Position numbers and translations under genes: made by a program. Below are positions 1 through 5,859 of a stretch of 6,765 nucleotides of DNA, one piece after another. Below the pieces are notes generated by a model, which saw only the letters and a program-made list of their open reading frames with translations, was not told the origin of the DNA and searched no databases. The DNA lies in contig DJIP01000126.1 in the NCBI GenBank assembly GCA_002433675.1, positions 1 through 6,765 on the forward strand, given 5' to 3'. This DNA is from Halomonas halophila. Its GTDB lineage: Bacteria; Pseudomonadota; Gammaproteobacteria; Pseudomonadales; Halomonadaceae. How positions within the stretch are numbered: position 1 is the stretch's first letter; each line of letters opens with the position of its first letter.

Positions 1-882
1 GACCTGTTCGAGGATGCGGGCCTGAGCATGCCCAGGGCGCCGAGCTGGGACTTTCTGGCACAGGCGGCAGAAAAGCTCTCGGACTCCGATGATCACTACG
101 GCATCTGCCTGCGTGGCAAGCCGGGCTGGGGCGAGAACATGGCCCTGTTGACCGCGATGGCCAATGCCTTTGGCGGTCGCTGGTTCGATGAAGAGTGGCA
201 GCCACAACTCGAGGGAGGGGGCTGGCGCGATGCGCTGGATCACTACTTGACCCTGCTGGGGGAGTACGGCCCGCCGAATCCGCAGGACAACGGCTACAAC
301 GAGAACCTCGCGCTGTTTCAACAGGGAAGATGCGGCATCTGGGTAGATGCCACCGTGGCCGCCTCCGCCGTGACCGATCCCGAAGCCTCTCAGGTGGCCG
401 ATCATGTGGGGTTCGCCCTGGCGCCTGACAATGGTCTGGACAAGCGTAGCAACTGGCTGTGGGCCTGGGCACTGGCGATCCCTGCCAGTTCCGAACAGAG
501 CGAGGCGGCCAAGCGCTTTGTCGCCTGGGCGACTTCCCGGGGCTATCAGGAACTGGTGGCCGAACGTGAGGGCTGGTCCCAGGTGCCACCGGGGACCCGC
601 GCCTCGCTGTACGACAATCCGAGTTACCGCGAGGCCGCGCCCTACAGTGAGCTGGTGCTGGAATCGTTGAGAAGCGCCAATCCGGATGACCCCACGGTCC
701 AGGCGGTGCCCTATCGGGGTGTTCAGTACGTGGCGATTCCCGCCTTTCAGGGTATCGGCACGGCGGTGGGTAACCGCTTTGCCAAGGCGCTGGCCGGAGA
801 CATCTCCGCCGAGGAAGCTATCGAAGACGCTCAGTGGGTCACCGAGAAGGTGACCGAGCAGGCACGATTTGCTCAGCAGTAG
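1..882 (+). CDS. Polyol (sorbitol/mannitol-type) ABC transporter substrate-binding protein, 5'-truncated
   Basis: The reading frame is open from the first base and ends at TAG 880-882, giving 293 residues. Periplasmic proteins of this family are about 430-440 residues, so roughly 140 N-terminal residues, including the signal peptide, lie outside the window. The ATG at 28 is internal. Seen in the sequence: YGICLRGKPGWGENMA at about residues 34-49, NENLALFQQGRCGIWVDATV at about 98-117, and a C-terminal ALAIPASSEQSEAAKRFVAW segment typical of the family 1 extracellular solute-binding fold. From memory, these segments match the SmoE/MtlE group, which delivers sorbitol, mannitol or related polyols to an ABC importer. 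That group normally sits beside two permease genes and an ATPase, but the next gene here is an unrelated permease, so any partners must lie upstream or elsewhere. The family call is firm. The polyol specificity is inferred from resemblance, and another sugar or sugar alcohol is possible. Confidence 0.85.
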   Translation, partial: DLFEDAGLSMPRAPSWDFLAQAAEKLSDSDDHYGICLRGKPGWGENMALLTAMANAFGGRWFDEEWQPQLEGGGWRDALDHYLTLLGEYGPPNPQDNGYNENLALFQQGRCGIWVDATVAASAVTDPEASQVADHVGFALAPDNGLDKRSNWLWAWALAIPASSEQSEAAKRFVAWATSRGYQELVAEREGWSQVPPGTRASLYDNPSYREAAPYSELVLESLRSANPDDPTVQAVPYRGVQYVAIPAFQGIGTAVGNRFAKALAGDISAEEAIEDAQWVTEKVTEQARFAQQ

Positions 883-967
883 TGGTGATCGGCTCAGCGA
901 AGGACGCCGGCGGAACGGGTGAGCCCGCAGCTTGGATCTTCACCCGCAAGCGAGACGAGTGACACAC

Positions 968-974
968 AAGGAGG
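968..974 (+). promoter_or_regulatory. Strong ribosome binding site deciding the permease start
   Basis: AAGGAGG lies five bases before the ATG at 980. It fixes the start at MATSGFDPQQ rather than at an in-frame codon at 932, which has no such site and would add 16 polar residues. The 97-base gap from the preceding stop codon shows no convincing sigma-70 promoter and no T-tract terminator, so read-through from the upstream gene is possible. Confidence 0.85.
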
Positions 975-979
975 CGCCC

Positions 980-2746
980 ATGGCGACATCCGGATTTGAC
1001 CCGCAGCAATCCCTAGACAGCGTCGACGACGAACAGCTGCCGGTTCCGCCCCATAAACAGCACGGTGCCAAGCACTTTCTCGGACTCTATGCCGCAGAAC
1101 ACGTGGCCGCGACCGAGTTCGTGATTGGCGCCACCTTCGTCGGCCTCGGTGCCGGCATCTGGGATATTCTGATTGGACTGGTCATCGGCAACACCCTGGC
1201 GATACTGAGTTTCACCCTGATCACTGCACCGATCGCCGTCGGCACCCGGCTCAGTCTTTTCGCCTATCTGGAGCGCATCGCCGGCAACGTCATGGCGAAG
1301 CTCTACAACGGCGCCAACGTGGTGATCTTCGCCGCCATCTCGGCGGCCATGATCACGGTCTCGGCCACCGCGGTGCGGGTGCTTTTCGATGTGCCACCCC
1401 AGGTGGCGCCTTATCCTACCGACATGGCCTTCGTCATCATCGCCTTTGCGGTAGGTGCCATCGTGGTGCTGGTCGCGGCCTTCGGCTTCAACGCCCTGAG
1501 CGAATTTGCCAGCATCTGTGCGCCCTGGCTGATGGTGATGTTCACCGCCGGTGGCATGGTCTTGATACCGGCGCTGTCGGAGTCGGTGACCGGCTTTACC
1601 ACCCTGACGAGTTTTTCGGACTTCGTCGCCATCGCCAGTGCCAGCGTATTTACCGGCATCAATGCCGATGGCGAACCGGGGATCGGGTTGTGGGAGGTCA
1701 TTGGCTTCGCCTGGGCCGCCAATACCTTCGCCCACTTCGGACTGATCGACATGGCGCTGTTGCGCTATGCCCGCAAGAAGCGCTACGCCCTGGCCACCAG
1801 TACCGGCATGATGTTCGGCCACTACGTGGCCTGGATCTCGGCGGGCCTGATGGGGGCGGCCACCGCCGCCACCATGAAGCTCAGCATCCTGGTGGTTGAC
1901 CCGGGTGATGTGGCGTTCTACGCACTGGGGATGTCCGGTTTCGTGATCGTGATCGTGGCCGGCTGGACCACGGCGAATTCGAACCTGTACCGCGCAGGTC
2001 TGGCCGCCCAGGCGCTGATGCCCGAGGTCAAGCGCTGGAAGGTGACCATGCTGGTGGGGCTCGGGGTGATGGGCGCGAGCTGTTTCCCCTTCGTCTACCG
2101 CAGCATGTTGCCGCTGCTGACCTACGCCGGCCTGATCCTGGTGCCGGTGGGCGGCATCGCCTTTGCCGAGTACCAGCTGTTCCCACGGCTTGGCATGACC
2201 CGCTACTGGGCCAACTTCAAGGGCCTTGCCGACAACCGTCCGGCGATCGCCAGCTGGGGTATCTCGCTGATCTTTGGTTTCGGGCTCAATGTCCTTGATG
2301 TGATGCCATTTTATTACCTGTTCCTGCCGACCTGGTTTGTGTCGATCCTGGTGTACGTGGTGCTGGCGCGACGGGCTGGGGCCTGTGAGGCGTATCCTGA
2401 GAAGGAAAAGGCCCAGCAGGAGTTCAACGAGCGGGTGGTCGAGCATCACAAGCGCAAGGCCGCGGAGAAGTACCGCGAGGGCGTGGAGGACAAGACACTG
2501 CTATCCAAGGGCATCAAGGTGATGTGGGGGATCGTCGGGCTCGGTGTACCGGCGGTGCTGGCCTGGCGGGTGATGTTCGAAAGCCCCGACCTGTACCAGT
2601 ACTACGTCAACCGTGAGCTGTTCTACGACCTCACCATCTGGTGCACGATCATCTACTTTGTCTTTGCCTACTGGGGGCTGCAGCGCTCCAAGCAGTTCAA
2701 GCGTCGGGAGCCCGAAGGTACGCCATCCCAGGCCTCGACAGGCTGA
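980..2746 (+). CDS. NCS1-family (cytosine/purine/hydantoin-like) permease with C-terminal extension
   Basis: This is a 588-residue inner-membrane protein. A polar, presumably cytoplasmic N-terminus (residues 1-30) is followed by about twelve hydrophobic segments, near residues 40-60, 62-86, 110-135, 147-168, 178-198, 236-258, 275-297, 310-330, 354-372, 375-396, 423-440 and 445-463. The motif GWTTANSNLYRAGLA (328-342) resembles the NCS1 signature that follows TM8, and the N-terminal G-x-x-G-x-G-x-G-like run (FVGLGAGI, 53-60) also fits. NCS1 proteins are Na+- or H+-coupled symporters for nucleobases, hydantoins, allantoin or thiamine-type compounds; the substrate cannot be read from the sequence. 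The family is usually about 420-500 residues. Here residues 464-510 form a highly charged, probably helical linker, followed by two more hydrophobic segments (about 511-530 and 548-566) and a charged tail. No catabolic gene adjoins it in the window. The superfamily call is good; a substrate name such as cytosine would be a guess. Confidence 0.8.
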   Translation: MATSGFDPQQSLDSVDDEQLPVPPHKQHGAKHFLGLYAAEHVAATEFVIGATFVGLGAGIWDILIGLVIGNTLAILSFTLITAPIAVGTRLSLFAYLERIAGNVMAKLYNGANVVIFAAISAAMITVSATAVRVLFDVPPQVAPYPTDMAFVIIAFAVGAIVVLVAAFGFNALSEFASICAPWLMVMFTAGGMVLIPALSESVTGFTTLTSFSDFVAIASASVFTGINADGEPGIGLWEVIGFAWAANTFAHFGLIDMALLRYARKKRYALATSTGMMFGHYVAWISAGLMGAATAATMKLSILVVDPGDVAFYALGMSGFVIVIVAGWTTANSNLYRAGLAAQALMPEVKRWKVTMLVGLGVMGASCFPFVYRSMLPLLTYAGLILVPVGGIAFAEYQLFPRLGMTRYWANFKGLADNRPAIASWGISLIFGFGLNVLDVMPFYYLFLPTWFVSILVYVVLARRAGACEAYPEKEKAQQEFNERVVEHHKRKAAEKYREGVEDKTLLSKGIKVMWGIVGLGVPAVLAWRVMFESPDLYQYYVNRELFYDLTIWCTIIYFVFAYWGLQRSKQFKRREPEGTPSQASTG

Positions 2747-2772
2747 GTAGAAGCAGACAGTCGTCGGACCGA

Positions 2773-2806
2773 GGCCTGCGGGGGCGCCAAAGCGCGGCCG
2801 CAGGCC
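2773..2806. other. GC-rich two-part hairpin in the permease-bamD gap
   Basis: GGCCTGCGG (2773-2781) and CCGCAGGCC (2798-2806) are perfect 9-bp inverted arms. Inside them, GCGC (2784-2787) pairs with GCGC (2792-2795) around a CAAA loop, leaving a symmetrical GG/GG internal loop. No T-run follows on either strand, so it is not a standard intrinsic terminator. It begins 27 bases after the permease stop codon, so it could protect the 3' end of that mRNA or belong to an interspersed palindrome family. Its function is unknown. Confidence 0.55.
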
Positions 2807-2914
2807 AGGACCACGGAAGGATATCGGATCGCCATCGGAGAGCGTCATCCGGGAAGCTGGGCGAAGAGAATGCAGAGAAGCGCAGAACGGAAGTCAGCAA
2901 GCGCTGCAGAAAGG

Positions 2915-2944
2915 AGAAGGGGCTGCCCATGGGCAGCCCCTTCT
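2915..2944. terminator. Bidirectional intrinsic terminator between convergent genes
   Basis: The 30 bases form a perfect palindrome. The left arm AGAAGGGGCTGCCCA is mirrored by TGGGCAGCCCCTTCT, and two G-U pairs could extend the stem outward in the plus-strand RNA. On the plus strand the stem runs into TTCTTTGT; on the minus strand it runs into TTCTCCTTTCT. Both are pyrimidine-rich and moderately T-rich. It lies between the permease (plus) and bamD (minus), 169 bases past the permease stop and 50 past the bamD stop, as expected for a shared terminator. Confidence 0.82.
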
Positions 2945-2994
2945 TTGTCAGTGCACTGCCGGTCACCTCAAGGCACCGACGGTCCTGCGACCGT

Positions 2995-3813
2995 TCAGGC
3001 GCTCAAAGGGGCACCGTCGACGTACTTGGGTTCGAAGCGACGACCGTTGAGGCGCTCGTTGTCCGGGTCGTTCTCGATCAGTACCTGCAGTGCCTCGCTG
3101 GCACGATCACGCAGACCCATGCCGAGGTAGCCTTCGACCATTACCGCCAGGGCATCACGGGTAGCCTCGGCCTGGGGGTAGTTCTCCACTACCCAGCGAC
3201 CCCGCTGCACGGCGGCCATGTAGGCCTTCTTGCGCAGGTAGAAGTCGGCCACATGCAGCTCATGCTGAGCCAGCAGGTTGCGCAGGTAGATGATGCGCTG
3301 TTGCGCGTCCGGGGCGTACGGACTGTCCGGATAGCGGGTGACCAGGTCGGTAAAGTCGGTGTAGGCATCGCGGGTGGCGCCAAGGTCCCGCTCCGAGATG
3401 TCGATGACCTTGAGCGACTCCAGGCTGAAACGTCCGGCCTGCCAGGCGGCCAGTCCGCGCATGTAGTAGGCGTAGTCGACCTGAGCGTGGTTGGGGTGCA
3501 GGCGAATGAAGCGGCTGGCGGCGGCCCGGGCGGCTTCCCAGTCATCCATCTCGTAGTAGGTGTAGATGAGCTCGAGCTGCGCCTGTTCGGCGTAGTCGCC
3601 GAAGGGGAAGCGGGTGTCGATGGCTTCCAGGCGGTTCATGGCCGTAGTGAAGCTGCCGTTCTCCAGGGCCTGGCGACCTTCCTGGTAGAGCTGGCGTTCG
3701 GTGGCGCCGTCGTAGCGCTCTTCCTCGACGTCGTTGCTGGCGCAGCCGCCGAGCACCGCGCCCATCAACACCAGGGCGCCCAGGCGAGCGGCGGGAGTAG
3801 TGAAAACGCGCAT
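2995..3813 (-). CDS. bamD: Outer membrane protein assembly factor BamD (TPR lipoprotein)
   Basis: This encodes 272 residues (E. coli BamD has 245). BamD is the essential lipoprotein of the BAM complex; it binds BamA and helps fold beta-barrel proteins into the outer membrane. Residues 1-23 form a lipoprotein signal peptide ending in the lipobox LGGC, with Cys24 as the lipidated residue; Ala25 at the +2 position (not Asp) fits sorting to the outer membrane. The rest is TPR-like helical repeats carrying family-typical segments: RFPFGDYAEQAQLELIYTYY (68-87), YAYYMRGLAAW (114-124), ERDLGATRDAYTDFTDLVTR (141-160), YPDSPYAPDA (161-170) and LRNLLAQHELHVADFYLRKK (177-196). The ATG at 3813 is preferred because GAGGA lies five bases upstream and because it gives a compact signal peptide; a TTG at 3834 would add seven residues. 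The gene is divergent from rluD, as in E. coli. The acidic C-terminal tail after about residue 250 varies between species. Confidence 0.95.
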   Translation of the reverse strand: MRVFTTPAARLGALVLMGAVLGGCASNDVEEERYDGATERQLYQEGRQALENGSFTTAMNRLEAIDTRFPFGDYAEQAQLELIYTYYEMDDWEAARAAASRFIRLHPNHAQVDYAYYMRGLAAWQAGRFSLESLKVIDISERDLGATRDAYTDFTDLVTRYPDSPYAPDAQQRIIYLRNLLAQHELHVADFYLRKKAYMAAVQRGRWVVENYPQAEATRDALAVMVEGYLGMGLRDRASEALQVLIENDPDNERLNGRRFEPKYVDGAPLSA

Positions 3814-3819
3814 CTTGGT

Positions 3820-3824
3820 CCTCG
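3820..3824 (-). promoter_or_regulatory. Ribosome binding site of bamD
   Basis: On the minus strand GAGGA precedes ATG (3813-3811) with a five-base spacer, CCAAG. This supports the 272-residue product over an upstream TTG start at 3834. Confidence 0.75.
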
Positions 3825-3847
3825 TGTCAAACAACCCGGGTCGGCCG

Positions 3848-3856
3848 TGGTAGAAT
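3848..3856 (+). promoter_or_regulatory. Candidate extended -10 promoter for rluD
   Basis: TGG followed by TAGAAT reads as an extended -10 element (TGn + TAnAAT). The -35 position (about 3828-3833, CAAACA) is poor, so the call rests on the extended -10. Transcription would start near 3863 and give a leader of about 115 bases before rluD. The -10 lies in the loop between two CGGCCG palindromes (3842-3847 and 3857-3862) that could pair with each other. Confidence 0.4.
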
Positions 3857-3872
3857 CGGCCGCGATCCGCCC

Positions 3873-3880
3873 ACTATAAA
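3873..3880 (-). promoter_or_regulatory. Candidate -10 promoter element for bamD
   Basis: The minus strand reads TTTATAGT, containing TATAGT (3878-3873) as a -10 and, in another register, TTTATA preceded by TGC as an extended -10. The matching -35 region is weak. Transcription would begin near 3866 and leave a leader of about 50 bases before the bamD ATG. Confidence 0.38.
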
Positions 3881-3978
3881 GCACCTTGCCTGGAAACGCA
3901 GTCTTCCTGCGGCGGACCACGTATTTTGTGCGCGAGCTGCCACCTATCTTCGATTCCCACAGAGAAGTGTTCCGAACC

Positions 3979-4938
3979 ATGTCACAGACCCTCGACGTCC
4001 ACAGTCGCATCCCCCTCGACATGGCAGGCTATCGCCTGGACCAGGCCGCAGCGGAATTGCTTGCCGACTATTCCCGGGAGCGGTTGAAGGGCTGGATCAA
4101 GGATGGGTCCCTGACCCTGGATGGGGCTGTGGCCAAGCCCAAGGACAAGGTCCACGGCGGCGAAAGGCTGGTGCTCAAGGCCCGCATCGAGGACGACACC
4201 CGTTTCGAGGCACAGGATATTCCGCTGGAGGTGGTGTACGAGGACGACCAGGTGCTGGTGGTCAACAAGCCGCCGGGGCTGGTGGTGCACCCTGCGGCGG
4301 GCAATCCCGACGGGACCCTGCTCAATGCCTTGCTGCACCACTTTGCCGACGCCGCCACCTTGCCGCGTGCCGGTATCGTGCATCGCCTCGACAAGGACAC
4401 CAGCGGGCTGATGGTGGTGGCCAAGACTCTGACCGCCCACGCCGACCTGGTGGCGCAACTGCAGGCCCGCAGCGTATCGCGGGAGTACGATGCCATTGTC
4501 GTGGGCAAGATGACCTCCGGCGGCACCGTCGATGCGCCGATCGGTCGACACCCCAAGGACCGCAAGCGCCAGGCGGTGACCGCCTCGGGCAAGCCGGCGG
4601 TGACCCACTACCGGGTGGTGGAACGCTTTCGTGCCCATACCCACGTTCGCTGCAAGCTGGAGACCGGCCGTACCCACCAGATCCGCGTGCACATGGCGCA
4701 CCGGCGCTTTCCGTTGATCGGCGACCCGGTATACGGTGGGCGGCTCAAGCTGCCGCCCGGTGCGGGGCAGACGCTCAAGGAAATCCTGCGCGAGTTTCCG
4801 CGCCAGGCGCTGCACGCTCGTCGACTGGCCTTCGTTCACCCGAGTCGCGGCGAGGAGGTCAGCTTCCAGGCGCCGCTGCCTGATGACCTGCTGATGCTGC
4901 TGGACTTCCTGCGTGACGATGCGGAGACCATGCAATGA
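3979..4938 (+). CDS. rluD: 23S rRNA pseudouridine(1911/1915/1917) synthase RluD
   Basis: This encodes 319 residues (E. coli RluD has 326). The enzyme isomerises three uridines in helix 69 of 23S rRNA to pseudouridine during late 50S assembly. An S4 RNA-binding domain occupies about residues 16-77 (YRLDQAAAELLADYSRERLK), followed by the catalytic domain. Seen there: VVNKPPGLVVHPAAGNPDGT (94-113) and HRLDKDTSGLMVVAKT, in which Asp138 is the catalytic aspartate (Asp139 in E. coli). Further on are ETGRTHQIRVHMAH and GDPVYGGR, both typical of the RluA/RluD family. The ATG at 3979 is chosen because it reproduces the E. coli N-terminus; an in-frame upstream extension to 3886 does not resemble the family. 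The ribosome binding site is weak: AGAGAAG lies eleven bases upstream. The end overlaps the next gene by four bases. RluD is preferred over RluA or RluC because of the length, the S4 domain and the gene order with pgeF and clpB. Confidence 0.96.
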   Translation: MSQTLDVHSRIPLDMAGYRLDQAAAELLADYSRERLKGWIKDGSLTLDGAVAKPKDKVHGGERLVLKARIEDDTRFEAQDIPLEVVYEDDQVLVVNKPPGLVVHPAAGNPDGTLLNALLHHFADAATLPRAGIVHRLDKDTSGLMVVAKTLTAHADLVAQLQARSVSREYDAIVVGKMTSGGTVDAPIGRHPKDRKRQAVTASGKPAVTHYRVVERFRAHTHVRCKLETGRTHQIRVHMAHRRFPLIGDPVYGGRLKLPPGAGQTLKEILREFPRQALHARRLAFVHPSRGEEVSFQAPLPDDLLMLLDFLRDDAETMQ

Positions 4939-5690
4939 TCGATGCCCTCGACCTGCGCCCCAGCGTGATCGTGCCCGACTGGCCTGCCCCAGCCAATGTC
5001 GGCGCCTTCGTCACCACCCGCGAGACCGGCCCCAGCCAGGGGCCCTACGCCGCCTTCAACCCGGCGAGTCACGTCGGCGACAAGCCGGAACATGTGGAGC
5101 TTTGTCGGCGCCAGTTGGGCAAGGAGCTGGGCGATGAGCGCCCGCTGCTGTGGCTCGATCAGGTTCACGGCGCCAGCGTCCAGCATGGTTTCAGCGACAC
5201 CACACCCAAGGCCGATGCTTCGGTGGCGACCACCCGTGACTACGCCTGCGTGATACTGACGGCGGACTGTCTGCCGGTGTTCTTGTGTGACCGGGGCGGA
5301 GAGCGCGTGGCACTGGCCCATGCCGGCTGGCGCAGCCTGGCCGGTGGCGTGCTGGAGGCCACCGTGGCCTCCCTGGGCACCGCGCCTGGCGAACTGATGG
5401 CCTGGTTGGGACCGGCGATCTCCAACGCTCAGTTCGAGGTTGGCCCTGAGGTGCGTGAGGCCTTCTGCGGCGTGCACCCCGAGGCAACCAGCGCCTTTGA
5501 GCCGAGCCCCTATCGCCTGGGCCACTACATGGCCGACCTCTACAAGCTGGCACGTTTGCGGCTTGAACGCCTGGGCGTCTCCCACGTCAGCGGCGGGCAC
5601 TTCTGCACCGCCTGTGAATCACGCTTCTATTCCCATCGTCGTGACGACGGCGTCACCGGGCGCATGGCCAGCGTCATCTGGCTACGCTAG
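4935..5690 (+). CDS. pgeF: Peptidoglycan editing factor PgeF (YfiH family, multicopper-oxidase-like fold)
   Basis: This encodes 251 residues, close to E. coli YfiH/PgeF. The family was long annotated as laccase or polyphenol oxidase. In E. coli the protein is a cytoplasmic enzyme that removes wrongly incorporated L-Ser from UDP-MurNAc precursors, and some homologues have purine nucleoside phosphorylase activity. Family motifs visible: LDQVHGASV with His78, TADCLPVFLCD with Cys112, AHAGWRSLAGG with His129, WLGPAISNAQFEVGPEVREA, and a C-terminal CTACESRFYSHRRDDGVTGR. His78, Cys112 and His129 are the expected metal (zinc) ligands. The start overlaps the rluD stop in ATGA (4935-4938), and GGAGA at 4923-4927 is seven bases upstream, which supports translational coupling. 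No clear intrinsic terminator follows the TAG at 5688-5690. Confidence 0.94.
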   Translation: MIDALDLRPSVIVPDWPAPANVGAFVTTRETGPSQGPYAAFNPASHVGDKPEHVELCRRQLGKELGDERPLLWLDQVHGASVQHGFSDTTPKADASVATTRDYACVILTADCLPVFLCDRGGERVALAHAGWRSLAGGVLEATVASLGTAPGELMAWLGPAISNAQFEVGPEVREAFCGVHPEATSAFEPSPYRLGHYMADLYKLARLRLERLGVSHVSGGHFCTACESRFYSHRRDDGVTGRMASVIWLR

Positions 5691-5713
5691 GGACGGTCCG
5701 ACCGCGCATTTCC

Positions 5714-5793
5714 CTGAGACGCTCCCTCTAGACGTGAAACTCCTTTTATAGAGGTGAAACGCTCCCTCTAGACTTGAAACGTCCCTAAAGCAC
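5714..5793. repeat. 20-base-period tandem repeat block upstream of clpB
   Basis: Four 20-base registers begin at 5714, 5734, 5754 and 5774. Their heads read CTGAGAC, GTGAAAC, GTGAAAC and TTGAAAC. Their tails read GCTCCCTCTAGAC (5721-5733), TCCTTTTATAGAG (5741-5753), GCTCCCTCTAGAC (5761-5773) and GTCCCTAAAGCAC (5781-5793). Registers one and three have identical tails, so 22 bases at 5719-5740 recur at 5759-5780 with a single mismatch and an offset of exactly 40. The block is less GC-rich than the surrounding genes, and the last head doubles as the -35 of the clpB promoter. The repeat spans only non-coding DNA. Confidence 0.75.
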
Positions 5794-5801
5794 CGCCATA
5801 T
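5773..5801 (+). promoter_or_regulatory. Sigma-32 (RpoH) heat-shock promoter of clpB
   Basis: CTTGAAA at 5773-5779 matches the sigma-32 -35 consensus exactly. After a 14-base spacer, CGCCATAT at 5794-5801 matches the -10 consensus CCCCATnT with one mismatch. The spacer length is in the usual 13-15 range. clpB belongs to the RpoH regulon in E. coli, so position and identity agree. Transcription should start near 5808, giving a leader of about 65 bases. Confidence 0.85.
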
Positions 5802-5825
5802 CTCTGTCAAGTCACATTGACAGGG
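5802..5825 (+). other. Stem-loop at the start of the clpB leader
   Basis: CTCTGTCAA (5802-5810) pairs with TTGACAGGG (5817-5825) around a six-base GTCACA loop. The stem has nine pairs including one G-U; the inner seven, CTGTCAA/TTGACAG, are perfect. It straddles the expected start site of the sigma-32 promoter, so it may act as a DNA inverted repeat, or as an RNA hairpin only in transcripts that begin further upstream. Confidence 0.5.
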
Positions 5826-5830
5826 TCAAG

Positions 5831-5850
5831 CGGTGCGTCCGAACGCATCG
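5831..5850 (+). other. Stem-loop in the clpB 5' leader
   Basis: CGGTGCGT (5831-5838) pairs with ACGCATCG (5843-5850) around a CCGA loop, giving eight pairs including one G-U. It lies entirely within the leader of the sigma-32 transcript and ends nine bases before the ribosome binding site. As drawn it does not hide that site. It could stabilise the mRNA 5' end or tune translation. Confidence 0.5.
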
Positions 5851-5859
5851 CCATCCCGC

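Noticed and set aside
916..946. Inverted repeat CGGGTGA...TCACCCG before the permease
   Set aside because: It has a 7-bp stem with a 17-base loop and no following T-run, which is too weak to call a terminator or an operator.
1013..2449. Long minus-strand open frame opposite the permease gene
   Set aside because: Its translation is rich in His, Gln, Gly, Arg and Asp with no recognisable domain, which is the usual antisense artefact of GC-rich codon use. The plus strand encodes a clear membrane protein.
3826..3831. TTGACA on the minus strand as a bamD -35 element
   Set aside because: The matching -10 would fall inside the bamD coding sequence, where nothing resembling TATAAT is found, and it is too close to the start codon.
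2641..3879. Plus-strand open frame of about 400 codons running from the permease end across bamD
   Set aside because: It overlaps the permease, crosses the terminator palindrome and lies antisense to bamD, which has a lipobox and family motifs. The composition is artefact-like.
3982..4935. Minus-strand open frame opposite rluD
   Set aside because: It is an antisense shadow of a gene with unmistakable RluD motifs and has no start signal or known motif.
5747..5752. TATAGA in the middle repeat unit as a sigma-70 -10
   Set aside because: The -35 position holds CCCTCT, which is not a plausible -35, and a better sigma-32 promoter lies just downstream.
5714..5793. Repeat block as a CRISPR array
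   Set aside because: The units are 20 bases with no unique spacers, and only two tails are identical. No cas gene is present in the window.
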